A DNA stretch of 64,000 nt from Bradyrhizobium sp. SZCCHNS1050 (GCF_032484785.1 NZ_JAUETR010000001.1:5273501-5337500); one strand, 5' to 3'. Positions 1 through 8,819 are shown, counted from the first letter of the stretch. Numbers and translations: made by a program. Notes: generated from the letters alone by a model not told the origin.

Positions 1-687
1 GCGGGCGGTGTTGACGAAGATCACGCCCTTGCGCATCTGCGCGATGCGCTCGCGCGACAGGAAGCCGCGGGTCTCGTCGTTGAGCAGGAGGTGCAGCGAG
101 ACGACATGGCTCTGCTGCAGCAGCGTGTCGAGGTTGACGAAGTCGACGCCCGGATGGCTCTTCGGCGAGCGGTTCCAGGCGATCACCTTCATGCCGCTGC
201 CCGACGCGATGCGCGCGACCTCGGCGGCGATGCCGCCGAAGCCGATCAGGCCGAGCGTCTTGCCGGTCAGCTGCATGCCGTCGTCGCGCAGCCAGTTGCC
301 GGCGCGCATCTCGCGGTCCATCTGCGCGATGCCGCGCGCCGAGGCCCACATCAGCGCAATGGCGGCTTCGGCAACCGCCGTGTCGCCATAGCCCTTGATC
401 AAATGCACGGTGATGCCGAGCTGGCTAAGCTCCTCGGGGTTCATATAGCTGCGCGCGCCGGTGCCGAGAAAGACGACGTGCTTGAGGCCCTTGCACTGCT
501 TCGCGACCTCGGTGGGCAGGGCGGTGTGATCGACCACGCCGATCTCGGCGCCGTCGAGGATCGTGGGCCAGTCCTCCGGCTTGATGTCCGGATCGAGATG
601 CACGCGCATCTCGGGATCGCCCGATTTGCGCTGCCGCTCGAAGATCTCGGCCAGCGAGTCGTTGGCGTCGATGAATACTCCGCGCAC
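1..687 (-). CDS. D-isomer-specific 2-hydroxyacid dehydrogenase, C-terminus cut off by window edge
   Basis: Reading leftward from a GTG at 687, 229 codons are open to the window edge, so the C-terminal part is missing. The start is supported by an AGGAGGT ribosome binding site at 692-698. The N-terminal half resembles the substrate-binding domain of the D-2-hydroxyacid dehydrogenase family. The following Rossmann segment contains L-I-G-F-G-G-I-A (NAD(P)-binding glycine loop), then W-N-R-S and the R-K-G-V-I-F-V-N-T-A-R stretch typical just before the catalytic Arg/Glu/His residues. The family reduces 2-keto acids or oxidises D-2-hydroxy acids in the cytosol. The substrate cannot be told from this fragment. 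It may be transcribed with the M20 hydrolase and LysR genes upstream, although a repeat lies between them. Confidence 0.85.
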   Translation of the reverse strand, partial: MRGVFIDANDSLAEIFERQRKSGDPEMRVHLDPDIKPEDWPTILDGAEIGVVDHTALPTEVAKQCKGLKHVVFLGTGARSYMNPEELSQLGITVHLIKGYGDTAVAEAAIALMWASARGIAQMDREMRAGNWLRDDGMQLTGKTLGLIGFGGIAAEVARIASGSGMKVIAWNRSPKSHPGVDFVNLDTLLQQSHVVSLHLLLNDETRGFLSRERIAQMRKGVIFVNTAR

Positions 688-734
688 GGATACCTCCTAG
701 TTGTCCTGCCTGGCTAGTGCGGCAACAGAGGCGA

Positions 735-838
735 ACTCCCTCCCCCCTTGTGGGGGAGGGTTGGGGAGGGGGTAGCCCCGGGCGACACCGCCGTTGTGGA
801 CCCCCACCCCCGACCCCTCCCCGCAAGGGGGAGGGGAG
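735..838. repeat. Intergenic imperfect inverted repeat, C/G-run type
   Basis: Two similar modules in opposite orientation, about 735-773 and 800-838, each contain a short hairpin around a run of C then a run of G (ccccttgtgggg and ccccgcaagggg). Together they form one large imperfect inverted repeat between the dehydrogenase and the M20 hydrolase genes. It fits a REP/BIME-like intergenic element. It may also act as a transcription attenuator because it sits between same-strand genes. Confidence 0.7.
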
Positions 839-905
839 CCCAGCATGCCCGCGCTATTCAGGCTTATGATTGATCATTGATATTGGAGTAGATTGAAGCA
901 GTAGA

Positions 906-2156
906 TCACGACGCCACGCCCGCCAGCGACAGGACGGTGTGCAGCAGGACATTCGCGCCGGCGGCGCAGTCGGATTGCGTCGCGTCCTCGAGCTCGTTGT
1001 GGCTGATGCCGTCCTTGCAGGGCACGAACACCATGGCGGCCGGCATGATCGTGTTCAGATTGCAGGCGTCGTGGCCCGCTCCCGACGTGATGCGCCGGTG
1101 CGAATAGCCGAGCGTGCCGGCGGCGCGCTCGACGGCATCGACCAGCTTCGGATCGAAATGCGTCGGCGGCTTGCGCCAGACCTGGTCGATCGCGATCTCG
1201 ACGCGGCGCTTCTTCGCAATTTCACCCGCGGCCGCGCGCAGGCTGGCATCGAGTGCGTCCAGCGTATCGGCATTGGCGCTGCGGCAATCGATGGTGAAGG
1301 CGATCTCGCCGGGGATCACGTTGCGCGAGGGATTGGCGATGACGGCCTCGCCGATGGTCGCGACCGCGTTCGGCCCGAGCTTGATCGCGATCTGCTCCAG
1401 GGTCAGCGCAAACTCCGACAGCGCCAGCAGCGCGTCGCGGCGCAGCGGCATCGGCGTCGAGCCGGCATGGCTCTCGAAGCCCGTGACCTTGCCGTCGTAC
1501 CAGAACACGCCCTGGCCGTGGTCGACCACGCCGATGGTCTTGTTCTCGGCCTCCAGGATCGGACCCTGCTCGATGTGCAGCTCGACGAAACCGGAGAATT
1601 TCTGCGTGCCGACGGCCGTCGCGCCGCGATAGCCGATCTCGTCCAGCGCCGCGCCCACGGTCATGCCTGCGGCATCTGTCCGCGACAAAATGTCCTCGAC
1701 CGTGAAGTCGCCGACATAGGCGGCCGAGGCCATCATGGCCGGCGCGAAGCGCGAGCCTTCCTCATTGGTCCAGTTGACGATGCACAGCGGCGCGTCGGTC
1801 TCGATGCCGGCGTCGTTGAGGGTGCGGATCACCTCCAGCGCGCCGAGCGTGCCCAGAATGCCGTCGAACTTGCCGCCCGTGGGCTGGGTGTCGAGATGCG
1901 AGCCGAGCCCGACCGGCGGCTTCGCCATGTCGCGCCCCTTGCGAAGTGCAAACATCGAGCCGAGCGTGTCGACGCGCACTTCGAGCCCGGCATCCTCGCA
2001 GGCTTTCCGGAACCAGTCGCGGACCTGCTTGTCCTCCTGGCTCAGGGTCAGCCGCCGCACGCCGCCCTTCGGCGTGGCGCCGAACCTGGCGGTCTCGTGG
2101 ATGCTGTCCCAGAGGCGGGCGGAATCGATCTGCAGATTGGTGACGGCGCGGCTCAT
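906..2156 (-). CDS. M20-family Zn-dependent amidohydrolase (N-carbamoyl-L-amino acid hydrolase / allantoate amidohydrolase type)
   Basis: A 416-residue cytosolic metallohydrolase of the usual length for the hydantoinase/carbamoylase branch of M20. Visible motifs are G-S-H-L-D-T (His87, Asp89), G-K-F-D-G (Asp98, bridging metal ligand), N-E-E-G (132-133), H-I-E-Q-G-P (His194), S-H-A-G-S-T-P-M (His230, dimerisation/substrate lid) and a late G-H-D-A / S-H-N-E pair. Family members split N-carbamoyl amino acids, ureidoglycolate/allantoate or beta-ureidopropionate; the motifs do not decide which. The start overlaps the LysR gene by 4 bases (ATGA), so the two are probably translationally coupled. The neighbouring amino-acid importer suggests a role in using an acylated or carbamoylated amino acid. 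Confidence 0.9.
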   Translation of the reverse strand: MSRAVTNLQIDSARLWDSIHETARFGATPKGGVRRLTLSQEDKQVRDWFRKACEDAGLEVRVDTLGSMFALRKGRDMAKPPVGLGSHLDTQPTGGKFDGILGTLGALEVIRTLNDAGIETDAPLCIVNWTNEEGSRFAPAMMASAAYVGDFTVEDILSRTDAAGMTVGAALDEIGYRGATAVGTQKFSGFVELHIEQGPILEAENKTIGVVDHGQGVFWYDGKVTGFESHAGSTPMPLRRDALLALSEFALTLEQIAIKLGPNAVATIGEAVIANPSRNVIPGEIAFTIDCRSANADTLDALDASLRAAAGEIAKKRRVEIAIDQVWRKPPTHFDPKLVDAVERAAGTLGYSHRRITSGAGHDACNLNTIMPAAMVFVPCKDGISHNELEDATQSDCAAGANVLLHTVLSLAGVAS

Positions 2157-3115
2157 GCTTGAATTCCCTGTACTCCGGCATCCTGTCCATCGCGCGCCGC
2201 GACGAGCCCGTCAACCGATGCAGAGGGATGGCTGGCCGTCTGCGCCGTCCGGACTGCGAGCTCGGCGACGCGCTCGATCGCGATCATCTCGGGCGACGAC
2301 AGCCAGCTCGCGGTGAAGGTCAGCGGTGGAATCCTCAGGTCCGTCTTCAACTCCTGCAGGCGGCCGCTCTCGATCTCGTTGGCGACGATCGCGGCCGGAA
2401 TAACGGCGACGCCGAGCCCCTCGACCGCCATGTGGATCACGGTCGCCAGCGAGGCGCTGGCGTGCAGCCGCATCGGCGGCAGATGCGGGCGGTTGAACAG
2501 CGAACGCACGTTGTCATAGGGCTGGGTGTTGCGCGGAAAGGTGATGATCGGAAACCGCGCCATCTGCTCGGCGGTGACCACGCCCGTGCCGAAGCCGAGG
2601 GCAGGGCTGGCGAGGAAGCTGATCGGATAGTCGCACAGCACGCGGCTGCGGATGCCGGACTCGGAGGGCGCGCCCAGCGCGAAGGCGAGCTCGATCTCCT
2701 GCGCCAGCAGCCGCGCGTGCAGATGGGGCGTGACGTCGACCTCGATCTCCAGCGACAGATTCGGATAGCTCTCGTTGACGCTCTTGATTAGCCGCGGCAG
2801 CCAGTCGTGCACGATGGTCTCGGCGACGCCGAGCCGGAGCACGCCGCGCATCGCCGAGCGGTCGCCGACCTCGGCCAGCATCTCCGCGCGCAGGCCGATC
2901 AGCTTCTCGGCATAGACCAGCATCTGCCGGCCGCTCGCGGTCGGGGACGCCACGCGATGATCGCGGTTGAGCAGCTTGACGCCGAGCTCGCGCTCGAGCT
3001 GGGCGATGCGCTGGGAGATGGCGGGCTGGGTCGTATTGAGGCGCTGCGCCGCGCCGCGGAAGCTGCCAAGCTTCACGACCCAGAGGAAGGTCTCGATGGA
3101 ACGGAAATCCAGCAT
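2153..3115 (-). CDS. LysR-family transcriptional regulator
   Basis: 320 residues, normal for LysR. The N-terminus (residues about 4-62) carries the winged helix-turn-helix with the typical S-F-R-G-A-A-Q-R-L-N-T-T-Q-P-A-I-S-Q-R recognition pattern. The rest is a periplasmic-binding-like effector domain. It lies upstream of, and overlaps, the M20 hydrolase gene on the same strand, and diverges from the DUF1445/Liv importer genes. It is therefore a plausible regulator of both sides, controlled from the roughly 100-bp AT-richer gap at 3116-3219. The inducer is unknown. Confidence 0.93.
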   Translation of the reverse strand: MLDFRSIETFLWVVKLGSFRGAAQRLNTTQPAISQRIAQLERELGVKLLNRDHRVASPTASGRQMLVYAEKLIGLRAEMLAEVGDRSAMRGVLRLGVAETIVHDWLPRLIKSVNESYPNLSLEIEVDVTPHLHARLLAQEIELAFALGAPSESGIRSRVLCDYPISFLASPALGFGTGVVTAEQMARFPIITFPRNTQPYDNVRSLFNRPHLPPMRLHASASLATVIHMAVEGLGVAVIPAAIVANEIESGRLQELKTDLRIPPLTFTASWLSSPEMIAIERVAELAVRTAQTASHPSASVDGLVAARDGQDAGVQGIQA

Positions 3116-3219
3116 CGCGCCCCGCTCGGATCAATTTGTCTTATCGATCCTGATTAAAAACGAAGATTAGACTTTATAGCATGGCTGATGTTCAGTGAGT
3201 TTGTCGAGATATTAGGCAA
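3116..3219. promoter_or_regulatory. Divergent promoter region, LysR gene / DUF1445 gene
   Basis: This 104-bp gap separates the LysR gene (leftward) from the DUF1445 gene (rightward) and is clearly AT-richer than its surroundings, for example the stretch around 3135-3180. Both transcripts must start here or nearby, and LysR proteins usually bind such divergent gaps. I could not pick out a convincing T-N11-A operator or -35/-10 pair by eye. Confidence 0.4.
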
Positions 3220-4047
3220 GTGGCACAAATGACTGTTTCTGCGGCAGTGCAGCAATCAGCCGGCGAGACGGATCTTCTCCCGAGCCATCGGGCCCGCCTG
3301 GATTATCGCGCGGGCAGGGGCTGGAGCACGGCGGGCGTCGCCAACGGCTTCGTCCAGGGCAATCTGGCTGTTATCCCCGAGCAGTACGCCGGCGCCTTCC
3401 ACCGCTTCTGCCAGCTCAACCCGAAGCCGTGCCCGATCATCGGCATGTCCGATCCGGGCAATCCGCACATTCCGGCGCTCGGCGCCGATCTCGACATCCG
3501 CACCGACGTGCCGCGCTATCGCGTCTGGCGCGATGGCGAGATGGTCGAGGAGCCGACCGATCTCATGGCGCATTGGCGCGACGACCTCGTCGCCTTCGTG
3601 CTCGGCTGCTCGTTTTCCTTCGAGGAGGCGCTGATGGCCGACGGCCTGCCGATCCGCCACATCGAGCAGGGCTGCCGCGTGCCGATGTATCGCACCAACA
3701 TCGCCTGCACGCCGTCGGGGCCGTTCGCGGGGCCGATGGTGGTGTCGATGCGTCCGTTCAAGCCGGCGCAGGCGATCCGCGCGGTGCAGATCACGACGCG
3801 CTTTCCCGCCGTGCACGGCGCGCCGGTGCATCTCGGCCATCCCGACCAGATCGGCATCGCCGACATCAGCAAGCCGGACTACGGTGACCCGGTGCCGGTT
3901 GGCGCCGACGAAATTCCTGTCTTCTGGGCCTGCGGGGTGACGCCGCAGGCGGTCATCGCTGCGGCCAGGCTGCCCTTCGCCATCACCCACGCACCGGGCC
4001 TGATGCTGATCACCGATCTCAAGAACAAGGATCTCGCCGTCCTCTAA
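3220..4047 (+). CDS. DUF1445 family protein (D-glutamate cyclase-like / putative hydro-lyase)
   Basis: 275 residues from GTG 3220; an in-frame ATG at 3229 is an equally possible start, since neither has a strong ribosome binding site. The sequence has conserved features of the DUF1445/YcsI family: an early H-R-A-R/Y-R-A-G-R-G segment, a G-N-L-A-V-I-P stretch, [10 protein letters not shown], a central [10 protein letters not shown] segment and a late F-W-A-C-G-V-T-P-Q. One mammalian relative (DGLUCY) converts D-glutamate to 5-oxo-D-proline; bacterial members are annotated as putative hydro-lyases. Its place between a LysR/M20 pair and an amino-acid importer suggests a role in processing an imported amino-acid derivative, but no specific reaction is shown. 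Confidence 0.85.
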   Translation: MAQMTVSAAVQQSAGETDLLPSHRARLDYRAGRGWSTAGVANGFVQGNLAVIPEQYAGAFHRFCQLNPKPCPIIGMSDPGNPHIPALGADLDIRTDVPRYRVWRDGEMVEEPTDLMAHWRDDLVAFVLGCSFSFEEALMADGLPIRHIEQGCRVPMYRTNIACTPSGPFAGPMVVSMRPFKPAQAIRAVQITTRFPAVHGAPVHLGHPDQIGIADISKPDYGDPVPVGADEIPVFWACGVTPQAVIAAARLPFAITHAPGLMLITDLKNKDLAVL

Positions 4048-4128
4048 TCAGGCAGCCATGCTGCTCATTGAGCCTTTACCGTCGACCTCAACCGCTTCAT
4101 CGATGCGCTTTCATCAGAGGATCTTGCC

Positions 4129-5373
4129 ATGACCATCACGCGCCGAAACGTCCTGCTTGGAGCCACCGCCGCCGCTGCGCTCGGTCCGATCGCCGCCCGC
4201 GCCCAGACGTCGGAAGTGAAGATCGGCGTCATCTATCCGTTCTCCGGCGCCAGCGCCCAGATCGGCGTCGATGCGCAGCGCGCGTTCGAGACCGCGGCGG
4301 AAATCATCAACGGCAAGTATGATTTCGATCTGCCGCTCGCCCGCACCGAAGGCCTGCCTAGTCTCGGCGGCGCCAAGATCAAGCTGGTGTTCGCCGACCA
4401 CCAGGCCGACCCGCAGAAGGGCCGCGCCGAGGCCGAGCGCCTGATCACCCAGGAGAAGGTCGCAGCCGTCATCGGCTCCTATCAGAGCGCCGTCGCGGTG
4501 ACGGCGAGCCAGATCTGCGAGCGTTACCAGATCCCGTATCTGTCGGCCGACAATTCCTCGCCGAGCCTGCATCGCCGCGGCCTGAAGTATTATTTCCGCG
4601 CCGCCCCGCATGACGAGATGTTCTCGCAGGCGATGTTCGACTTCTTCGACGCGATGAAGAAGAAGGGCACCAAGATCGACACGCTGGCCCTGTTCCACGA
4701 GGACACCATCTTCGGCACCGATTCGAGCAATGCCCAGCTCAAGCTCGCCAACGAGCGCGGCTACAAGATCGTCGCCGACATCAAGTACCGCGCCAACTCG
4801 CCGTCGCTGTCGGCCGAGGTGCAGCAGCTCAAGGCCGCCAATGCCGACGTGCTGATGCCGTCGAGCTACACCACGGACGGCATCCTGCTGGTCAAGACCA
4901 TGGCCGAGCTCGGCTACAAGCCGAATGCGATCGTGGCGCAGGACGCCGGCTTCTCCGAGAAGGCGCTGTATGACGCGGTCGGCGACAAGCTCGAAGGCGT
5001 GATCTCGCGCGGCTCGTTCTCGCTCGATCTCGCCGCCAAGCGGCCGATGGTCGGCAAGATCAACGACATGTTCAAGGCCAAGTCGGGCAAGGACTTCAAC
5101 GACTACTCGTCGCGCCAGTTCATGGGCCTGATCGTGATGGCCGACGCCATCAACCGCGCCAAGTCCACCGACGGCGAGAAGATCCGCGACGCGCTGGCCG
5201 CGACCGACATGCCGGGCGAGCAGACCATCATGCCGTGGAAGCGGGTGAAGTTCGACGAGAACGGCCAGAACAACGACGCCGATCCGGTGCTGCTGCAATA
5301 TGTCGGCGGCAAGTTCGTCACCATCTTCCCGACCCAGGCCGCGGTGGCCCAAGCCACCTGGCCGATGAAGTAA
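4129..5373 (+). CDS. ABC transporter substrate-binding protein, branched-chain amino acid (Liv) type
   Basis: 414 residues, periplasmic. The N-terminus M-T-I-T-R-R-N-V-L-L-G-A followed by an Ala-rich stretch ending A-R-A looks like a twin-arginine signal with cleavage near residue 25. The mature protein starts V-K-I-G-V-I-Y-P-F-S-G, the usual opening of type I periplasmic binding proteins, and includes A-A-V-I-G-S-Y-Q-S-A-V. It starts the importer operon followed by livH, livM, livG and livF. A 147-bp gap containing a palindromic repeat separates it from livH, which would allow higher expression of the binding protein than of the membrane parts. Ligand unknown; the neighbouring catabolic genes suggest an amino-acid derivative or amide. 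Confidence 0.92.
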   Translation: MTITRRNVLLGATAAAALGPIAARAQTSEVKIGVIYPFSGASAQIGVDAQRAFETAAEIINGKYDFDLPLARTEGLPSLGGAKIKLVFADHQADPQKGRAEAERLITQEKVAAVIGSYQSAVAVTASQICERYQIPYLSADNSSPSLHRRGLKYYFRAAPHDEMFSQAMFDFFDAMKKKGTKIDTLALFHEDTIFGTDSSNAQLKLANERGYKIVADIKYRANSPSLSAEVQQLKAANADVLMPSSYTTDGILLVKTMAELGYKPNAIVAQDAGFSEKALYDAVGDKLEGVISRGSFSLDLAAKRPMVGKINDMFKAKSGKDFNDYSSRQFMGLIVMADAINRAKSTDGEKIRDALAATDMPGEQTIMPWKRVKFDENGQNNDADPVLLQYVGGKFVTIFPTQAAVAQATWPMK

Positions 5374-5425
5374 GCGTCTTCGGCCCGAGGGGCGGGGAGA
5401 CCATGGCGGAGCATCTGTCGTGCTC

Positions 5426-5507
5426 CGTCATTGCGGGGAGCGCAGCGACGAAGCAATCCAGGGGCCGCAAAGAAGGTCTGGATTGCTTCGCTTCGCTCGC
5501 AATGACG
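5426..5507. repeat. REP-like palindrome (cgtcattgcg type) inside the Liv operon
   Basis: Begins cgtcattgcgggg and ends cgctcgcaatgacg, with inner arms gaagcaatcca and tggattgcttc, so the unit can fold into a long hairpin. The same motif recurs at 8850-8996, 39069-39155 and 41549-41630. This copy lies between the binding-protein gene and livH, where a hairpin could stabilise the upstream mRNA. Confidence 0.85.
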
Positions 5508-5520
5508 GGGAGCAAGTGAA

Positions 5521-6399
5521 GTGACAGCAGAAACAATCATCCAAAGTCTCGCCAGCGGCCTCTTGATGGGCCTGCTCTACGGGCTGATCGCCGTCGGCCT
5601 GGCGCTCATCTTCGGCCTGATGGACGTCGTGAACTTCGCCCACGGCGAGTTCCTGATGATCGCGATGTACGCGACCTTCTTCCTGTTCGCCTATTTCGCG
5701 CTCGATCCGCTGCTGTCGGCGCCGATCGTCGCCGCTGCTCTCTTCGTGTTCGGCGCGGTGGTCTATCTTCTGATTGTCAGATTTGCGGTCAGGGCGAAGG
5801 CCAATACCGGCATGGTGCAGATCTTCTCCACCTTCGGTCTCGCCGTGCTGATGCGCGGTGTCGCGCAGTACTTCTTCACCCCTGACTATCGCAGCATTCC
5901 GCACTCCTGGCTGGGCGGCAAGACGATCTCGATCGCCGGCATCTATCTGCCGCAGCCGCAGCTGGTCGGTGCCCTCATTGCGATCGCCGCCTTCGCCGGC
6001 CTGTACTTCTTCATCCACCGCACCGATTTCGGCCGCGCGCTGGAGGCGACGCGTGAGGATGCCGGCGCGGTGGCGCTGGTCGGCATCGACAAGAACAAGG
6101 TGTTCGCACTCGGCTGGGGCCTTGGTGCGGCGCTGGTCGGCCTTGCCGGTGCGGTCATGGCGATCTTCTTCTATGTCTTTCCCGACGTCGGCGCGTCGTT
6201 CGCGACCATCGCCTATGTGACGGTGGCGCTCGGCGGCTTCGGCAGCGTATTCGGCGCCTTTGCCGGCGGCATCGTGGTGGGCCTCGTCGAGGCCATCACC
6301 ACGCTGATCCTGCCGCCGTCGCTGAAGACTGTCGGAATCTACGGGGTCTATCTCCTCGTCGTCTTCATCCGCCCGCGCGGCCTGTTCGGATCGATCTGA
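5521..6399 (+). CDS. livH: Branched-chain amino acid ABC transporter permease LivH
   Basis: 292 residues starting at GTG 5521, with a purine-rich GGGGAGC upstream. A hydrophobic inner-membrane protein with about eight membrane segments. It shows the LivH hallmarks: G-L-L-Y-G-L-I-A-V-G-L-A-L-I-F-G near residue 20, D-V-V-N-F-A-H-G-E-F shortly after, and R-A-L-E-A-T-R-E-D near residue 175 in the cytoplasmic coupling loop. It pairs with LivM to form the channel. Its stop codon overlaps the livM start (TGATG), so the two are translationally coupled. Confidence 0.95.
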   Translation: MTAETIIQSLASGLLMGLLYGLIAVGLALIFGLMDVVNFAHGEFLMIAMYATFFLFAYFALDPLLSAPIVAAALFVFGAVVYLLIVRFAVRAKANTGMVQIFSTFGLAVLMRGVAQYFFTPDYRSIPHSWLGGKTISIAGIYLPQPQLVGALIAIAAFAGLYFFIHRTDFGRALEATREDAGAVALVGIDKNKVFALGWGLGAALVGLAGAVMAIFFYVFPDVGASFATIAYVTVALGGFGSVFGAFAGGIVVGLVEAITTLILPPSLKTVGIYGVYLLVVFIRPRGLFGSI

Positions 6400-7403
6400 T
6401 GGACAAGGCATTCATCCAACGCCGTCGGCGCGACCTCGTCCTCGCCGCCTTCCTTGCGGCCATCGCCGCCGTCGTGCCGTTCTTCGTCAAGGACGTCTAC
6501 GTCCAGAACATCATGGTGCTCACCCTGATGTACGCGGCGCTGTCGCAGAGCTGGAACATCCTGTCCGGCTATTGCGGCCAGATCTCGCTCGGGCACGCGC
6601 TGTATTTCGGGCTCGGGGCCTACACCACCGCAATTCTGTTCACCAAGTTCGGCGTGCTGCCGTGGTTCGGCATGCTCGCCGGCGGTCTGATCTCGGCGCT
6701 GATCGCCATGGCGCTCGGCTATCCCTGCTTCCGGCTCGGCGGCCATTACTTCGTCATCGCGACCATCGTCATCGCCGAGATCACGCTGCTCTTGTTCCAG
6801 AACTGGGATTGGGCGGGGGCGGCACTCGGCATCGACATTCCGGTGCGGCGTGACTCGTGGCTGACCTTCCAGTTCACCCGCTCCAAGCTGCCGTACTTCT
6901 ACTTTGCACTCGTGCTCGCCTGCGTCGCCTGGTTCGTGACCTGGTGGCTGGAGGATTCGAAGTGGGGCTATTGGTGGCGCGCGGTGAAGGACAACCCGGT
7001 CGCCGCCGAGAGCCTCGGCGTCGACGTGTTCAACTCCAAGATGGGCGCGGCGGCCGTCTCGGCCTTCCTGGTCGCGATCGGCGGCAGCTTCTATGCGCAG
7101 TTCGTGTCCTACATCGATCCTGAAAGCGTGATGGGATTCCAGTTCTCGCTCTTGATGGCGCTCCCGGCCGTGCTCGGCGGCATCGGCACGCTGTGGGGAC
7201 CGATGCTGGGCGCGGTCATCCTGATCCCGCTGACCGAGTTGACCCGCTCCTTCATCGGCGGCTCCGGCCGCGGCGTCGACCTGATCGTGTATGGCGGCCT
7301 GATCGTTGCGATCTCGCTGGCGCGGCCGCAAGGTCTGGTCAGCCTGTTCTCCCGCAAGCCGAAGCCGGCCGTTCAGCCCGCGAGAGAGGCGGTGGCGTCA
7401 TGA
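6399..7403 (+). CDS. livM: Branched-chain amino acid ABC transporter permease LivM
   Basis: 334 residues. Inner-membrane permease with the LivM core motif S-Q-S-W-N-I-L-S-G-Y-C-G-Q-I-S-L-G-H near residues 48-65 and the coupling-loop pattern W-R-A-V-K-D-N-P-V-A-A-E-S-L-G near 200. It overlaps livH at its start and livG at its end (ATGA at 7400-7403), the tight spacing typical of Liv operons. It partners LivH; the substrate is set by the upstream binding protein. Confidence 0.95.
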   Translation: MDKAFIQRRRRDLVLAAFLAAIAAVVPFFVKDVYVQNIMVLTLMYAALSQSWNILSGYCGQISLGHALYFGLGAYTTAILFTKFGVLPWFGMLAGGLISALIAMALGYPCFRLGGHYFVIATIVIAEITLLLFQNWDWAGAALGIDIPVRRDSWLTFQFTRSKLPYFYFALVLACVAWFVTWWLEDSKWGYWWRAVKDNPVAAESLGVDVFNSKMGAAAVSAFLVAIGGSFYAQFVSYIDPESVMGFQFSLLMALPAVLGGIGTLWGPMLGAVILIPLTELTRSFIGGSGRGVDLIVYGGLIVAISLARPQGLVSLFSRKPKPAVQPAREAVAS

Positions 7404-8131
7404 CCGCGCTGCTGGAAACCCGTAAAATCACCCAGCGCTTCTCGGGCCTGACCGCCAACTCCGACGTCTCCATCAAGGTGGGGCATGGCGAGATCGTTGG
7501 CCTGATCGGTCCGAACGGCGCCGGCAAGTCGACCTTGTTCAACCTGATCGCCGGTGCGTTCAAGCCGACCGAAGGCGCCATCATCTTCGACGGCGAGGAC
7601 GTCACCGCGCTGCCGGCCGCCGAACGCTGCCAGCGCGGCATCGGCCGCACCTTCCAGGTGGTGAAAAGCTTCGAAAGCATGACGGTGATCGAGAACGTCA
7701 TCGTCGGCGCGCTCGTCCGCACCACCAACATGCGCGAGGCGCGGCGGAAGGCGCATGAGGTCTTGGAGTTCTGTGGCCTCGGCGCCCGCGCCGATGTGCT
7801 CGCCAGCGATCTCGTGCCTTCGGAGAAGCGGCGCCTGGAAGTGGCGCGTGCGCTCGCCACTGAGCCGAAGCTGCTGCTGCTCGACGAGGTCCTGACCGGC
7901 CTGACGCCGGTCGAGTCACAGAAGGGCGTCGAGCTCGTGCGCCGCGTGCGCGACACCGGCATCACGGTGCTGATGGTCGAGCATGTCATGGAGATCGTGA
8001 TGCCGCTGGTCGATCGCGCCATCGTGCTCGATCTCGGCAAGGTGCTGATCGAAGGCAAGCCCACGGACGTCGTCCGCGATCCCAAAGTCATTTCCGCCTA
8101 TCTCGGAGACCGCCATGCTGTCGGTGCGTGA
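7400..8131 (+). CDS. livG: Branched-chain amino acid ABC transporter ATP-binding protein LivG (atypical signature)
   Basis: 243 residues from ATG 7400, the start that matches the family's M-T-x-L-L-E-T opening. The Walker A motif G-P-N-G-A-G-K-S-T is at 37-45, and the Q-loop region F-Q-V-V-K-S near 85-90. The ABC signature is unusual: where L-S-x-G-x-Q is expected the sequence reads L-V-P-S-E-K-R-R-L-E (about 138-147), and Walker B continues L-L-L-L-D-E-V instead of D-E-P. I recall a LivG subgroup with this kind of signature, so it is probably functional when paired with LivF. It overlaps livM by 4 and livF by 17 bases. Confidence 0.94.
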   Translation: MTALLETRKITQRFSGLTANSDVSIKVGHGEIVGLIGPNGAGKSTLFNLIAGAFKPTEGAIIFDGEDVTALPAAERCQRGIGRTFQVVKSFESMTVIENVIVGALVRTTNMREARRKAHEVLEFCGLGARADVLASDLVPSEKRRLEVARALATEPKLLLLDEVLTGLTPVESQKGVELVRRVRDTGITVLMVEHVMEIVMPLVDRAIVLDLGKVLIEGKPTDVVRDPKVISAYLGDRHAVGA

Positions 8132-8819
8132 CATCACCACCGCCTATCAGGGCCTGGTTGCGATCTCGAATATCTCGATCGATGTCGAGAAGGGCGAGAT
8201 CGTCTGCGTCGCCGGCGCCAATGGCGCGGGCAAGTCGACCTTGTTGAAGTCGATCGCCGGGGCCGAGCGGCCGCGTGCGGGCAGCATCACCTTCGACGGC
8301 AGCCGCATCGACGGCATGGCGCAGCACCTGATCACGGCCAGGGGCATCGCCTATGTGCCGGAGAACCGCCGGCTGTTCCCGCGGCTCTCGGTGCGCGACA
8401 ATCTGCGGCTCGGCAGCTATCTCTATCGCGGCGAGGCCAACCGCGAGGAGCCGCTCGACTTCGTATTCACACTGTTTCCGCGGCTGTCCGAGCGGCTCGA
8501 GCAGCGCGCCGAGACCTTGTCCGGCGGCGAGCAGCAGATGCTGGCGATCGGCCGCGCTCTGATGACCCGGCCGCGGCTTCTGATGCTCGACGAGCCGTCG
8601 CAGGGCATCATGCCGAAGCTGGTCGACGAGATCTTCCAGGCCGTCAAGCGCATCCGCGACGCCGGCATGACCGTGCTGATCGTCGAGCAACGCATGGCCG
8701 AATGCCTGGAGATCGCCGACCGCGCCTACATCCTCCAGACCGGCCGCGTGCTGATGCAGGGCACGGCAGCGGAGATCAGCGGCAACAAGGATGTGCGGAA
8801 GGCGTATTTGGGGCTGTGA
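8115..8819 (+). CDS. livF: Branched-chain amino acid ABC transporter ATP-binding protein LivF
   Basis: 234 residues, normal for LivF. Walker A G-A-N-G-A-G-K-S-T near residues 34-42, E-N-R-R-L-F-P Q-loop region typical of LivF, canonical signature L-S-G-G-E-Q-Q near 136, Walker B L-L-M-L-D-E-P-S-Q-G. It energises the LivH/LivM channel with LivG. The signature here is complete, in contrast to LivG, so the ATPase pair is asymmetric. It starts 17 bases inside livG and is the last gene of the operon. A degenerate palindromic repeat follows. Confidence 0.95.
   Translation: MLSVRDITTAYQGLVAISNISIDVEKGEIVCVAGANGAGKSTLLKSIAGAERPRAGSITFDGSRIDGMAQHLITARGIAYVPENRRLFPRLSVRDNLRLGSYLYRGEANREEPLDFVFTLFPRLSERLEQRAETLSGGEQQMLAIGRALMTRPRLLMLDEPSQGIMPKLVDEIFQAVKRIRDAGMTVLIVEQRMAECLEIADRAYILQTGRVLMQGTAAEISGNKDVRKAYLGL

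Noticed and set aside
3221..3235. TGGCAC at 3221 as the -24 part of a sigma-54 promoter.
   Set aside because: No GC element is found at the required spacing, and the motif lies at the translation start itself.
7193..7399. A longer N-terminus for LivG starting inside livM.
   Set aside because: The extra residues are a shadow of livM; ATG 7400 gives the conserved start and the usual four-base overlap.
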